A stretch of DNA of 64,000 bases from assembly GCF_916858655.1 (NCBI RefSeq), contig NZ_CAKASL010000002.1, positions 744,001 to 808,000 on the forward strand. Reading direction: 5' to 3'. The translations under genes and the position numbers were made by a program. This DNA is from Aeromicrobium sp. Leaf350. GTDB taxonomy: Bacteria > Actinomycetota > Actinomycetes > Propionibacteriales > Nocardioidaceae. Positions 34,256-44,309 of the stretch are shown here, one piece after another. Under the pieces are notes generated by a model. It saw only the letters and a list, made by a program, of their open reading frames with translations. It made no database searches and was not told where the DNA came from. Each line of letters starts with the position of its first letter. Within the stretch, counting starts at the first letter, position 1.

Positions 34256-34867
34256 ATGCGTGCTGTTCGACACCCTCTCCTCGCCCTGCTTCCCGTCCTC
34301 GTGCTCGTCAGTGCCCTGACGGCGTGCTCGGAGGACGCCGCGGACGACGACGAGAAGCCCTTCGCGTACGCCTCCGAGCTGCAGGCGCCCGATCCGGAGG
34401 AGTACAGCGAGGACGGCGGAGACGTCCACCCGAACCGTGACAACGCCTTCGTGGAGCTCGAGCTGGACTCGGGAGCCGAGCTCGTGGTCTGGATCGATCC
34501 CGACGACATCCGTCAGGTCCTCGTCCAGCACTCCGATCCGCGCGACCCGGAGGCCTGGACCGAGCCGCGGCCCATCTTCGTGGCCGGTGACGGCTGCCTC
34601 GAGGTCGGCGCCGGTACGGACGGCACCACCGTCGCCGTCGCGCTCGGCTGCTATGTCGACGACGCCTTCGAGCAGCAGGCTCCCGACCAGGGTGCAGCAC
34701 TCGTCACATCCGATCTGCGCACGTGGGAGCTCGACGACGAGCTCGGGGAGTTCGCCTGCGACGAGCCCGAGGTGGAGGACGGCGAGGTCGTGTTCCAGAA
34801 CGACATCTACGACGACCGCTCCGTGACGTGGACTCCCGACGACGGCTTCGACGACCAGGACTCCTGA
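34256..34867 (+). CDS. Hypothetical lipoprotein
   Basis: The 203-residue acidic protein has a lipoprotein signal peptide with lipobox LTAC (Cys24), then a domain rich in Asp/Glu. Cysteines at about 118, 131 and 161 may pair. The family is not recognised. TACGCT lies five bases before the ATG. It is divergent from the ABC-F gene. Confidence 0.68.
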   Translation: MRAVRHPLLALLPVLVLVSALTACSEDAADDDEKPFAYASELQAPDPEEYSEDGGDVHPNRDNAFVELELDSGAELVVWIDPDDIRQVLVQHSDPRDPEAWTEPRPIFVAGDGCLEVGAGTDGTTVAVALGCYVDDAFEQQAPDQGAALVTSDLRTWELDDELGEFACDEPEVEDGEVVFQNDIYDDRSVTWTPDDGFDDQDS

Positions 34868-34886
34868 GGGCGGAGCCGTCGCGACC

Positions 34887-34892
34887 TAGGCT
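34887..34892 (+). promoter_or_regulatory. -10 hexamer for a leaderless transcript
   Basis: TAGGCT lies six bases before the ATG at 34899 of the TPM-domain gene, after the stop of the upstream lipoprotein gene. The TPM gene can thus be transcribed independently. Confidence 0.5.
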
Positions 34893-34898
34893 CACCCC

Positions 34899-36803
34899 AT
34901 GCCCTTCGCCTCGAGACTCGCGGCCACCGCCGCGCTCGTCCTGACGACCCTCTTCGTCGTGGCCTGGCCACCGGCCGCGCTGGCTGAGCCACCGCTCGAC
35001 GTGTCGGGCCCGGTGACCGACCCCGAAGGGGTCCTGGACGACCGCGCCGACGAGGTGCGGCGGGCGCTCGACGAGCACCAGGCCGCGACCGGCTACCAGC
35101 TGTTCGTCGTGGTCGTCCCGACGTTCGACGGCGTCGACGGGTCGGAGTGGGCCGATCTGACGGCCTCGCTCTCACGTCTGGGCGAGGAGGACGTCCTGCT
35201 CGCCATCGCGACGGAGGAGCGCTCCTACGGCCTGTCGGTCGCCGACGGCTTCGCGCTGTCCGACGACCAGGTCGACGAGGTCGTGGACGACCACCTGCTC
35301 CCCCACCTGCGCGACAGCGACTGGGCCGGTGCCGCGATCGCCACCGCAGACGGCCTGGTCGACGCCGGCGAACGCGGCCCGGGGCTCTGGATCACCCTCG
35401 GGGTCGTGGCCGTGGTCGGCGGCGGGGCGGGCGCCACCGTGCTGTGGCGGGGTGCTCGACGTCGCGGGGCGGCTGCAGCGTCCTTGGCCGACATCGAGCA
35501 GCGCAGTGGCTCGGCCCTCGTGGCGGCGGACGACGCCATCCGCACGTCCGAGCAGGAGCTGTCCTTCGCCCAGGCCCAGTTCGGCACCCAGGGCACGCTC
35601 GAGTTCCAGACGGCGCTCACCGACTCTCGTGCCCTCGTCACCCAGGCCTTCGAGCTCCGTCAGCGCCTCGACGACGACGTCCCGGAGTCGGACGAGGAAC
35701 GACGGACCATCGCCGAGGAGATCATCGCGCTCTGCACCCGGGCGAACGAGACGCTGGACGCGAAGATCGAAGCCTTCGAGGCCCTGCGCGACCTCCACCG
35801 ACGTGCGCCGGAGATGCTCACGGAGCTGGCCACCCGGGCTGCCGAGGTCGGGACCAGGCTGCCTGCGGCTCGTGCAACCCTCGAGGGGCTGGCGGCGCGC
35901 TATCCGGTCAGCGCTCTCGGCTCGGTCGACGATCATCCTCAGGAGGTCGAACGGCTCCTCGCCCAGGCGCAGCAGGACGTGACCAGGGGGCAGGCGGCGA
36001 TCGAGGGTGATCGCGCCGCCGCCGTGGCCCACGCCCGCTCGGCGGAAGCCGCGCTCGGCCATGCCTCGACCCTGCTCGACGCCGTCGACGGCGCGGACGC
36101 AGCGCTCCAGGCCGCTCCTGCCACGATCGCGCAGTGCTTGACCCAGATCGACGCCCTCCTCGTCGATGCGGCGGAGCACGGCGCCGACGACCCGAGCGTG
36201 ACGACGGCGGCCACACGGGCGCGAGGCGTCGCCGAGACGTCGCGGGCTTCCGACCAGGATCCTCTGGCGACCGTGGCGGCGCTGCAGGACGCCGAGACGG
36301 CGCTCGCCTCGGCCCTCGCACCCGTCATGGCCGAGGTCGCGCGGGTCGAGCAGGCTCGTGCTGCGCTCGCCGGCACGGTGTCCCGGGTCGAGACCCGGAT
36401 CCAGAGCGTCAGTCAGTACGTGGACGCCCGGGCCGGATCGATCGGCGCCGAGGCGCGCACACGGTTGTCCGAGGCCGGGCGTCACCTGGCCGCCGCGCAG
36501 CAGACCCAGGTCGCCGATCCGGTCGCCGCGCTCGCCGAGGCGGAGCAGGCCGACCAGCTCGCCGCATCGGCCGAGAGCCTGGCGCGGGCGGACGTGAACC
36601 GGGCTGAGGCAGACCAGTCGTCCTCGTTCGGCGGCTGGGGTGGCGGTTGGGGCAGCAGCGGCGCCTGGAGCGGTGGGGGCTCGAGTCGGCGGTCGTCGTC
36701 GCGTCGGTCGTCGTCGCGCCGCTCCTCGTCCTCGAGGCGCTCGTCGTCGAGTCGACGGTCCTCCGGTTCCCGTGGTGGCCGGAGTCGCGGCGGCCGGTTC
36801 TGA
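34899..36803 (+). CDS. TPM-domain membrane protein with RS-rich tail
   Basis: The 634-residue protein has a Sec signal (1-29), a TPM domain (about 35-155: VTDPEGVLDDRADEVRRALD, LLAIATEERSYGLSVADGF) and a membrane helix (about 166-185). A cytoplasmic helical/coiled-coil region runs to about residue 570. The last 40 residues are almost entirely Ser, Arg and Gly (SSRRSSS repeats, then GGRSRGGRF). Such basic tails could bind nucleic acid or phospholipid. TPM proteins in photosynthetic organisms aid photosystem repair, but here the function is unknown. Confidence 0.85.
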   Translation: MPFASRLAATAALVLTTLFVVAWPPAALAEPPLDVSGPVTDPEGVLDDRADEVRRALDEHQAATGYQLFVVVVPTFDGVDGSEWADLTASLSRLGEEDVLLAIATEERSYGLSVADGFALSDDQVDEVVDDHLLPHLRDSDWAGAAIATADGLVDAGERGPGLWITLGVVAVVGGGAGATVLWRGARRRGAAAASLADIEQRSGSALVAADDAIRTSEQELSFAQAQFGTQGTLEFQTALTDSRALVTQAFELRQRLDDDVPESDEERRTIAEEIIALCTRANETLDAKIEAFEALRDLHRRAPEMLTELATRAAEVGTRLPAARATLEGLAARYPVSALGSVDDHPQEVERLLAQAQQDVTRGQAAIEGDRAAAVAHARSAEAALGHASTLLDAVDGADAALQAAPATIAQCLTQIDALLVDAAEHGADDPSVTTAATRARGVAETSRASDQDPLATVAALQDAETALASALAPVMAEVARVEQARAALAGTVSRVETRIQSVSQYVDARAGSIGAEARTRLSEAGRHLAAAQQTQVADPVAALAEAEQADQLAASAESLARADVNRAEADQSSSFGGWGGGWGSSGAWSGGGSSRRSSSRRSSSRRSSSSRRSSSSRRSSGSRGGRSRGGRF

Positions 36804-36855
36804 CCGCCCCGGTCGTGGCAGGATGTCGTGACCATCCAGCGAGCGGGGGCCGACG

Positions 36856-37827
36856 ATGCGCAAGACCTCAGCGAGAGCGGTCACGGCACTGGCCGTTGCT
36901 CTGCTCCTGACCGCTTGTGGGGGCAGCACCGACGACGACCCGTCTCCGCCGTCCACCACGGCGACGGACGGCGGACGCAGCACGACCGGACAGGTCAGCG
37001 CGTGCACGATCGTGGACCGGTCGGTGGCGGACCCGCTGAACCCGAACGGTGAGGACCTCGTTCCCACGCTGCTGATCGGCGACCTCACCTACGACGGCTG
37101 CACGGTGGGCGACGTCTACTCGGTCAGCTTCGGCATCAAGGTCGTCGACTCGGACGAGACGCTCGAGGACCGGGTCGAGATCCTCGGCGGCAACAGCGGC
37201 ACCGAACCCGTCGACGACCTCGGCGACGAGGCGTTCCGCAGTGAACAGTCCTTCGGCGGCGAGACCCTCACCATCTCGATCGGTGTGCGCGTGGGTGACC
37301 ACGAGGTGCTGCTGCGCAACGACTCCCCCGGCAACACCGACCCCGCCAACCGGGTGTCGGAGGACGCCATGATCGAGTTCCTCGAGGCGTACCTCCCGGC
37401 GATCCCGGACGACTTCGAGTCGCAGGCACTCACGACGGAGGTCGACAGCGCGTGCCTTCCCGCCGACGACGCGACGATCGAGGACGGGGTCGACACGATC
37501 CAGCTCGCTCGGGGCGGCCGCAGCGGCACCAGCGTCCGGTGTGCCTACCTCGGCGACCACCTCGCGACGGTTCAGCTGTCCCGCTCGTCCAACGACGACC
37601 CGACGGGAACCGTGGAGCTGAGTCGGAGCTCGGGCGCGGAGACCGTGACGGTCGAGGGTGCCGTGGACGCCGTCATCAGCGCCTCCAGCCGTTCGGTGAC
37701 CCTCACGATCCAGCCCAGCGCCGACGAGATCGTCTACATGACGGTCTCGACGAGCAGCGGCAGCCTGGACCCGACCGCCATGACGTCGATCGCGGCTGCC
37801 TTCCTCGCCCAGAGCTCCGGCTCCTAG
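36856..37827 (+). CDS. Hypothetical lipoprotein (DUF3558-like)
   Basis: This 323-residue lipoprotein has lipobox LTAC and a Thr/Ser/Asp linker. Two similar domains follow, each starting with a cysteine-containing motif (ACTIVDRS and ACLPADDATIE), reminiscent of DUF3558-type lipoproteins. The internal duplication is weak. GGGGGCCGAC lies before the ATG. It ends in the CTAG that is also the stop of the convergent LuxR-type gene. Confidence 0.7.
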   Translation: MRKTSARAVTALAVALLLTACGGSTDDDPSPPSTTATDGGRSTTGQVSACTIVDRSVADPLNPNGEDLVPTLLIGDLTYDGCTVGDVYSVSFGIKVVDSDETLEDRVEILGGNSGTEPVDDLGDEAFRSEQSFGGETLTISIGVRVGDHEVLLRNDSPGNTDPANRVSEDAMIEFLEAYLPAIPDDFESQALTTEVDSACLPADDATIEDGVDTIQLARGGRSGTSVRCAYLGDHLATVQLSRSSNDDPTGTVELSRSSGAETVTVEGAVDAVISASSRSVTLTIQPSADEIVYMTVSTSSGSLDPTAMTSIAAAFLAQSSGS

Positions 37828-40709
37828 GCGTCCAGGAGACCTCGGCGACGGGCGATCGCGGCGGCCTCGGCTCGGCTCGAGGCGCCGAGCTTGCCCAGGA
37901 TGTTGGAGACGTGCACCGACACCGTCTTGGTGCTGATGAACAACCGCGTCCCGATCTCGCCGTTGCTGTGGCCCAGGGCGACCTGCTGCAGCACCTCGTG
38001 CTCGCGCGGGGTCAGGACGACGTCGGTCGAGGCAGCTCGGGGTGACAGGAGGTCGAGCTCGTCGATCAGCGGCCTCGCCCCGAGACGTTCGGCGGCGGCG
38101 CGTGCCGAGGTGATGAGGGCGGTGGCCTCGGCATCATCGCCCGTCGCGAGGAGCACGGCCGCAAGGCGTGCTGCGGAACGCGCCGACTCGTACGGGTCGT
38201 CGAGGGCGATGAAGGCGGCATGGACGCCACGCCACAGCTCGACGAGCTCGGCGGCGGACGAGGCGTCGACCCCGCAGACCCATCGAAGCCGGGCGACCTC
38301 GGCATGGGCCCGCCGGCGCCACGCCTGGCCTTCCGGCCCGAAGGTGGCGTTGTCGCCGACGACGGCCTCCACCGAGGCAGCGAGCTCAGTGGCGTGCTCG
38401 AGGAGCGCCGCCCGCTCGGACCGCTCGAGACCCGGTGCCGCGGCGGCGTGCTGCCCGGCCAGCAGTGCCGCCAGGCGGACGCGTCCGGGGAAGAGCGGCT
38501 CGTCCCACGCGCGGGTCTGCAGCTCGACCAGCTGGTCGTAGGTCTGACGTGCGGCCGCCAGGTCACCCGCGGCGCCATGCAGGTCGATCAGGGCCGCCGA
38601 GCTGTGCACCGACGACGCGACCTCGTGCCGCCAGATGGATCGCATCGGGAGCGTGCGCTCGATCTGGCCGAGGTCGCCCCGCCCGGCGGCGACGAGCGAG
38701 GCGATGGCGCCCAGGTAGGCGGCCATCATCGAGGGCGCGGCAGGTCCGACGTCACAGAGCTCGAGAGCCTCGTCCCACCGGCCCCGGATGTAGGCGAGCA
38801 AGGCGCCGAAGAACCGCCCGTCGAAGCCGTAGGGGCCCCACGCCCAGCCGGTCTGCTCCGCTCGTCGCATGGCCTCGGCGAAGGCCCACTCGGCCTCGTC
38901 GAGCTCACCGTCGTTGAAGTGCACGAAGGCCATCTGGTGCAGGCCCCGCAGCTCGCCCAGGACGTGTCCGGAAGCCCTCGAGCCGTCGATGAGCTCGCGA
39001 AAGGCGAGCTTGGCCTTCGCGGGGTCCTCGCCCGAGCGGACCATGAGGCGGGTCAGGGTGGACTTCGCGTCCGAGATCACGGCCTCGGCACCGATCTGCT
39101 CCGCGATGGCCAGGGCCTGCTCGCCCCAGGCCGCTGCCTCGTCGTCGCGCCGGCGACCGGCGAGGGTGCGCGACCGCAGGGCGGCCACCTCGGCGCGCAG
39201 CACCGTGACCTCGTCAGGCACCACCCGCGCCGCCTCGATGCTCGCCTCCTCCGCGTCGCCGTCGAGATTGGCGTAGTACGTGGTGTTGCCGATCGCCACG
39301 AGCAGGCGACCGTGGCCGTCACGGCCGACGTCGTCCGGCAGCTGAGCCAGGTGGTCGCGCAGGAGCTCGAGCGCCCGCAGCAGCTCGCCCGAGGTCACGA
39401 GCGCGTTGGCGGCATCGATCACGAGGTCGACCTCGTCGGTGCCGGCCGGGGCGGCGTCGATCAGCGCGAGTGCCTGCTCGTAGTGGCGGGCTGCCTCGTC
39501 GTAGCCCGCCACCCGGCCGGCGGCTTCGGCGGCCCGCACCGTGGCGGCGAACGCGGTCTCGCGGTCGCCGGCAGCGAGGGCGTGGCGTGCCACGGTGGCC
39601 GACGGAGCGGTGTCGTCGAGCGCCGCCAGGAAGGCGGCGTGGATGCGACGCCGCTCCCCCGGCAGCAGGTCGTCACGCAGCGCCTCGCCGAGCAACGCGT
39701 GCCGGAAGCCGTAGTCGTCGGTGCCGGTGCGCCTCAGCACCTTGTGGTCGACGGCAGAGCCGAGCGCAGCGTCGAGCTCGTCCTCGGTCAGCGCGGCGGC
39801 TGCCGCCAGAGCGGCGAAGCCCTCCCGGCCGTCCGTGACCGACGCCGCCCGCACGAGACGACGAGCCGGCTCGTCGAGGCGGTCGAGGCGCACGAGCAGG
39901 AGGTCGCTCAGCGTCTCCGGGAGGGCCGCCGTGTGGTCGTCGCCGCCGGCATCGAGCAGCTCCTCGACGAAGAACGCATTGCCCGCGGCCCGCTGCACCA
40001 CCGCGCGGAGCTCGTCGTTCGTCAGGCCGCCGGTGACTCGCTCCTGCGCCAGCACGGCCACGTCGGCATCGGCCAGCGGCTCGAGCTCGAGACGACGTGC
40101 CCCGGGCAGCCGCACCCACTCGGCGAGCGCCTGGCGGAGCGGGTGCCTGCGGTGCAGGTCGTCCGCGCGATAGCTGACCACCAGGTGCACCGGACCGTGG
40201 AAGCCCTGCGCGAGGACGTAACGAATCAGGTGCCGGGTCGAGGCATCGGCCCAGTGCGCGTCCTCGATGACGAGCAGCAGGGGCTGGTCGACCGCCACCG
40301 AGTCGAGAGCGGCGACGACGGACGCGAAGAGCTCGGCCCGCTCCACGCCGGTTCCCGGGTTGGCCGCAGACCACGGAAGCAAGGGCCCGAGCGCCGGGAA
40401 GCGGCCGCCCAGGTCCTCCCGCTCGTCGTCGGACAGCGACGCGAGAGCCTCGGCGAACGGCTGGTACGGCAGGGCGCTGTCACCGAGGTCGAGGCAGTGG
40501 CCCACGAGGACGCGGTGCCCGGCGTCACGAGCCCGGATGCTCAGCTCACGGAGCAGCCGGGTCTTGCCGATGCCGGCGTCACCCCCGAGCAGGACGACGT
40601 CACGGGACTCGACATCGGTCACGCCGCACGCCGCGAGCAGCTGGTCGAGCTCACGACGGCGACCCACGAGAGGTGTCGAGGGAGCACGCTCGGTCGCCAT
40701 GTCCTCCAT
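37824..40709 (-). CDS. LuxR-family (LAL) transcriptional regulator with AAA ATPase domain
   Basis: The 961-residue regulator has an N-terminal AAA ATPase domain (Walker A GGDAGIGKTRL near residue 43; LLLVIEDAHWAD as Walker B-like), a long TPR-like helical middle and a C-terminal LuxR helix-turn-helix (TPREHEVLQQVALGHSNGEI). This is the LAL/MalT architecture that senses a small ligand and activates transcription. ATG 40709 is used; ATG 40700 is also possible, with GGAGG nearby. It follows the tiny 57-residue gene by 38 bases. Confidence 0.9.
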   Translation of the reverse strand: MEDMATERAPSTPLVGRRRELDQLLAACGVTDVESRDVVLLGGDAGIGKTRLLRELSIRARDAGHRVLVGHCLDLGDSALPYQPFAEALASLSDDEREDLGGRFPALGPLLPWSAANPGTGVERAELFASVVAALDSVAVDQPLLLVIEDAHWADASTRHLIRYVLAQGFHGPVHLVVSYRADDLHRRHPLRQALAEWVRLPGARRLELEPLADADVAVLAQERVTGGLTNDELRAVVQRAAGNAFFVEELLDAGGDDHTAALPETLSDLLLVRLDRLDEPARRLVRAASVTDGREGFAALAAAAALTEDELDAALGSAVDHKVLRRTGTDDYGFRHALLGEALRDDLLPGERRRIHAAFLAALDDTAPSATVARHALAAGDRETAFAATVRAAEAAGRVAGYDEAARHYEQALALIDAAPAGTDEVDLVIDAANALVTSGELLRALELLRDHLAQLPDDVGRDGHGRLLVAIGNTTYYANLDGDAEEASIEAARVVPDEVTVLRAEVAALRSRTLAGRRRDDEAAAWGEQALAIAEQIGAEAVISDAKSTLTRLMVRSGEDPAKAKLAFRELIDGSRASGHVLGELRGLHQMAFVHFNDGELDEAEWAFAEAMRRAEQTGWAWGPYGFDGRFFGALLAYIRGRWDEALELCDVGPAAPSMMAAYLGAIASLVAAGRGDLGQIERTLPMRSIWRHEVASSVHSSAALIDLHGAAGDLAAARQTYDQLVELQTRAWDEPLFPGRVRLAALLAGQHAAAAPGLERSERAALLEHATELAASVEAVVGDNATFGPEGQAWRRRAHAEVARLRWVCGVDASSAAELVELWRGVHAAFIALDDPYESARSAARLAAVLLATGDDAEATALITSARAAAERLGARPLIDELDLLSPRAASTDVVLTPREHEVLQQVALGHSNGEIGTRLFISTKTVSVHVSNILGKLGASSRAEAAAIARRRGLLDA

Positions 40710-40747
40710 GATGGCCGACGGGACTGACGAGTCGGCCGTGTCCACGC

Positions 40748-40921
40748 TCAGATGTAGGCGGTGCGGCCGGTGGCCCACGCGGCGAGCCGCAGCACGGGTC
40801 CGCGGTGGTGGCGGTGACGCCGGGGGCGCACCACCCGCTCGACGCGCGTCCGCGGCGGGGGCGTGTCGGCGAGACGGCGCTGCGCCTCGACCTGGACGAA
40901 GGTCTGGGGATCGATGATCAT
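40748..40921 (-). CDS. Tiny basic protein upstream of the LuxR-family gene
   Basis: This 57-residue protein begins MIIDPQTFVQVEAQRR and ends with an Arg/His-rich stretch (RPRRHRHHRGP) and RLAAWATGRTAYI. The codon usage is in keeping with neighbours. It is too small to classify. The ATG has CAGGAT six bases upstream, as the FKBP gene does. It is likely the first cistron of the regulator operon and might be a modulator or leader peptide; both are speculation. Confidence 0.55.
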   Translation of the reverse strand: MIIDPQTFVQVEAQRRLADTPPPRTRVERVVRPRRHRHHRGPVLRLAAWATGRTAYI

Positions 40922-40938
40922 GTCTCGATCCTGGAAGC

Positions 40939-40995
40939 CTGAGGTAGGCGCCCACATCGGGCGAGATCCCTAGATCGGGGAACCGGCTACCTCAG
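40939..40995. promoter_or_regulatory. Candidate operator upstream of regulator operon
   Basis: Inverted arms CTGAGGTAG (40939-40947) and CTACCTCAG (40987-40995) are perfect 9-base matches. Between them is a smaller palindrome GATCCCTAGATC (40965-40976). They occupy the promoter of the small gene and its LuxR-family regulator. Autoregulation by the regulator is a plausible inference. Confidence 0.45.
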
Positions 40996-41025
40996 ATCGG
41001 CAGCAAGGCTCACACATCCACGCAA

Positions 41026-41066
41026 CAGCGCCCCGGCCTCGGCGGGAAGCCGAAGTCGGGGCGCTG
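41026..41066 (-). terminator. Hairpin terminator downstream of the suf operon
   Basis: The 18-base arms at 41026-41043 and 41049-41066 pair at 16 positions around a 5-base loop and lie just beyond the stop of the last suf gene (41091). There is no T-run, so it may work as an mRNA 3' stabiliser or a weak terminator. Confidence 0.6.
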
Positions 41067-41090
41067 TGGACGGCGAGAGCCTGGGTAACC

Positions 41091-41459
41091 TCAGCCGATG
41101 TTGAAGCCGAGGGCGCGCAGCATCTCGCGGCCGTCGTCGGTGATCTTGTCCGGGCCCCACGGCGGCATCCAGACCCAGTCGATGCGGAACTCGTTGACGA
41201 TGCCGTCGAGCGCCGAGCGCGTCTGGTCCTCGATGACGTCGGTCAGCGGGCAGGCCGCGGACGTGAGGGTCATCTGCAGCACGGTGTTGCTGTGCTCGTC
41301 GACGTGCGCCCCGTAGACGAGGCCGAGGTCGACGACGTTGATGCCGAGCTCGGGGTCGACGACGTCCTTCATCGCCTCGAGCACGTCCTCGCTGGTCGTG
41401 GCTCCGGCGGCGGGAGCCGCGGTGTCGACCTCGGGAAGGTCGGTGTGGTCGGTGGTCAT
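41091..41459 (-). CDS. DUF59 metal-sulfur cluster assembly factor (SufT-like)
   Basis: The 122-residue protein has the DUF59 (MIP18) pattern: EAMKDVVDPELGINVVDLGLVYG and the motif LTSAACPLTDVI with a conserved cysteine, then WVWMPPWGPDKI. Family members assist Fe-S cluster carriage or maturation. It is the last gene of the suf operon; its ATG overlaps the sufU stop (ATGA), and a hairpin follows. Confidence 0.9.
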   Translation of the reverse strand: MTTDHTDLPEVDTAAPAAGATTSEDVLEAMKDVVDPELGINVVDLGLVYGAHVDEHSNTVLQMTLTSAACPLTDVIEDQTRSALDGIVNEFRIDWVWMPPWGPDKITDDGREMLRALGFNIG

Positions 41460-41944
41460 GATGCGTCCTTTCCGGCGGCCTGGGCCCCCGTGGCTTGTGT
41501 GGCCGCGTCCTTGAAGGCCATCCAGGAGAGAAGCGCGCACTTCACGCGCGCGGGGAACTGGGCGACACCGGCGAAGGCGATGCCGTCCTCGAGCACGTCC
41601 TCGTCGGGCTCGACCTGCCCCTTGCCCTGCATGAGGGCCTGGAAGGCATCGAGCGTCGCGAAGCCGTCGGCGACGGAGTGACCCACGACGAGCTCGTTCA
41701 TCACCGAGGCCGAGGCCTGGCTGATGGAGCATCCCTCGGCGTCGTAGGAGACGTCGCGGACGACGTCGCCGTCGAGGTGCACCCGCAGGGTGATCTCGTC
41801 GCCGCAGGTGGGGTTGACGTGGTGCACCTCGGCGTCGCCGCCGTCGCGCAGTCCGGCCCCGTGCGGGTGCTTGTAGTGGTCGAGGATGATCTCCTGGTAC
41901 AGAGAGTCCACGTTCATGGCGTCGGAATTGGCACTGTTGGTCAT
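41456..41944 (-). CDS. sufU: Fe-S assembly protein SufU
   Basis: The 162-residue NifU/IscU-type protein has the three metal/sulfur cysteines in NPTCGDE (Cys47), EGCSISQAS (Cys72) and VKCALLSW (Cys136), with Asp49. SufU takes sulfur from SufS and carries zinc. ATG 41944 follows CGGAGC by about eight bases. Position immediately after sufS and before the DUF59 gene fits the actinobacterial SUF order. Confidence 0.93.
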   Translation of the reverse strand: MTNSANSDAMNVDSLYQEIILDHYKHPHGAGLRDGGDAEVHHVNPTCGDEITLRVHLDGDVVRDVSYDAEGCSISQASASVMNELVVGHSVADGFATLDAFQALMQGKGQVEPDEDVLEDGIAFAGVAQFPARVKCALLSWMAFKDAATQATGAQAAGKDAS

Positions 41945-41946
41945 GG

Positions 41947-43182
41947 TCACGCTCCGAAGTACTTCTTGGTGTGCCAGATGCTGTCGACGAGCGCGTCGAT
42001 CTCGGCCTCGGTCGTGTAGAGGTAGAACGACGCGCGGGTCGTGGACTGCACGCCGAAGTGGGCGTGAGCCGGCTTGGCGCAGTGGTGGCCCGCCCGCACC
42101 GCGACTCCCTTGCTGTCGAGCAGCTGGGCGACGTCGTGCGGGTGGACGCCGTCGAGCGTGAAGCTGATCGCTCCCCCGCGGTCGACCGCCTCCTTCGGAC
42201 CCACGACCGTGAGGCCGTCGATCTCGACGAGGCGCTCGAGCGCGTAGGCCGTGATGGCCTGCTCGTGCGCGGCGACGTTCTCCATGCCGAGCGCCGTCAG
42301 GTAGTCCACGGCGGCACCGAGACCGACCGACTGCGCGATCGGCGGCGTGCCGGCCTCGAACCGTGCCGGCGGAGGCGCGAAGGTCGACCGCTCCATCGTG
42401 ACGGTCTCGATCATCTCGCCACCACCGAGGAACGGCGGGAGCGACGCGAGCAGGTCGTACCGGCCGTGGAGCACGCCGATGCCGGTGGGACCGACCATCT
42501 TGTGACCGGTGAACGCCACGAAGTCGGCCCCGAGCGCGGCGACGTCGACCGGGATCTGCGGGACGGCCTGCGAGGCGTCGATCAACGTGTAGGCGCCGAC
42601 CGCCTTCGCGCGGGCGACGACCTCGGCGACCGGGTTGATCGTGCCGAGCATGTTCGAGACCCACGTGACCGCGACGATCTTGGTGCGCTCGGTGATCGGG
42701 TCGTCCTCGAGGTCGAGGCGACCCTCCGGCGTGATGCCGAACCAGCGCAGCGTCGCTCCGGTGCGCTCCGCGAGGAGCTGCCACGGCACGATGTTGGAGT
42801 GGTGCTCCATCTGGCTGATGACGATCTCGTCACCGGGCCCCACGGCACCCGCGTCACCCAGCACGCGGGCGACGAGGTTGATCGCCTCGGACGCGTTCTT
42901 GGTGAACACGACCTCCTCGCGACGGCTCGCGCCGATGAAGCCGGCGACCTTGGTGCGGCCGAGCTCGAAGGCCTCGCTGGCCTCCGCGCCGAGCTGGTGC
43001 ATCGCGCGCGCCACGTTGGCGTTGTGCGCCAGGTAGTGAGCGTCGATGGCGTCGACGACCTGCCGCGGCTTCTGCGACGTGTTGGCGCTGTCGAGGTAGA
43101 CCAGCGGCAGGTCCCCGGCCAGGCGACGCTGCAGGATCGGGAAGTCCTCCCGAACCCGTGCGACGTCGTAGGTGGCGGACAT
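41947..43182 (-). CDS. sufS: Cysteine desulfurase SufS
   Basis: This 411-residue pyridoxal-phosphate enzyme has Lys228 (FTGHKMVGPTG) as the Schiff-base lysine and Cys368 (RAGHHCAKPAH) as the sulfur-carrying residue. It converts cysteine to alanine and hands persulfide to SufU. ATG 43182 lies one base after the sufC stop; the longer upstream open frame is not needed. Confidence 0.95.
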   Translation of the reverse strand: MSATYDVARVREDFPILQRRLAGDLPLVYLDSANTSQKPRQVVDAIDAHYLAHNANVARAMHQLGAEASEAFELGRTKVAGFIGASRREEVVFTKNASEAINLVARVLGDAGAVGPGDEIVISQMEHHSNIVPWQLLAERTGATLRWFGITPEGRLDLEDDPITERTKIVAVTWVSNMLGTINPVAEVVARAKAVGAYTLIDASQAVPQIPVDVAALGADFVAFTGHKMVGPTGIGVLHGRYDLLASLPPFLGGGEMIETVTMERSTFAPPPARFEAGTPPIAQSVGLGAAVDYLTALGMENVAAHEQAITAYALERLVEIDGLTVVGPKEAVDRGGAISFTLDGVHPHDVAQLLDSKGVAVRAGHHCAKPAHAHFGVQSTTRASFYLYTTEAEIDALVDSIWHTKKYFGA

Positions 43183-43183
43183 G

Positions 43184-43972
<789 letters not shown>

Positions 43973-43973
43973 G

Positions 43974-44309
43974 TCAGTTCTCCTCGGGGAGGGCGACGTA
44001 GACACGGCCGCCTTCGATGGTGGTGGGGTAGGTCGGGACCGGCTCCGTGGCCGGGAAGTTCAGCGGCTCGCCGGTGCGCAGCGAGAACGTCGAGCTGTGC
44101 AGCCAGCACTCGATCGACGGGCCCTTCGCGGGATCGACGTTGACGTCGCCCTCCGAGAGCGGGATCGAGGCGTGCGAGCACTCGTCGCGGATCGCGTAGA
44201 CCTCGTCGCCCTGGCGGACCAGGGCGATCTCGGTGCCCTCGACCTCGACGGCCAGGACGCCCCCGTCGGGGACGTCCGCGAGCGGTGCTGCGAACGTCGA
44301 CTCAGACAT
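43974..44309 (-). CDS. Rieske [2Fe-2S] ferredoxin-type protein
   Basis: This 111-residue protein has a Rieske cluster motif CSH (Cys44, His46) and CWLH (Cys68, His71). It resembles the small ferredoxin component of non-heme iron oxygenases, but no oxygenase gene is nearby. It lies between sufD and sufC and overlaps the sufD start by eight bases, so it is part of the SUF operon, perhaps as electron donor for assembly or repair. Confidence 0.93.
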   Translation of the reverse strand: MSESTFAAPLADVPDGGVLAVEVEGTEIALVRQGDEVYAIRDECSHASIPLSEGDVNVDPAKGPSIECWLHSSTFSLRTGEPLNFPATEPVPTYPTTIEGGRVYVALPEEN

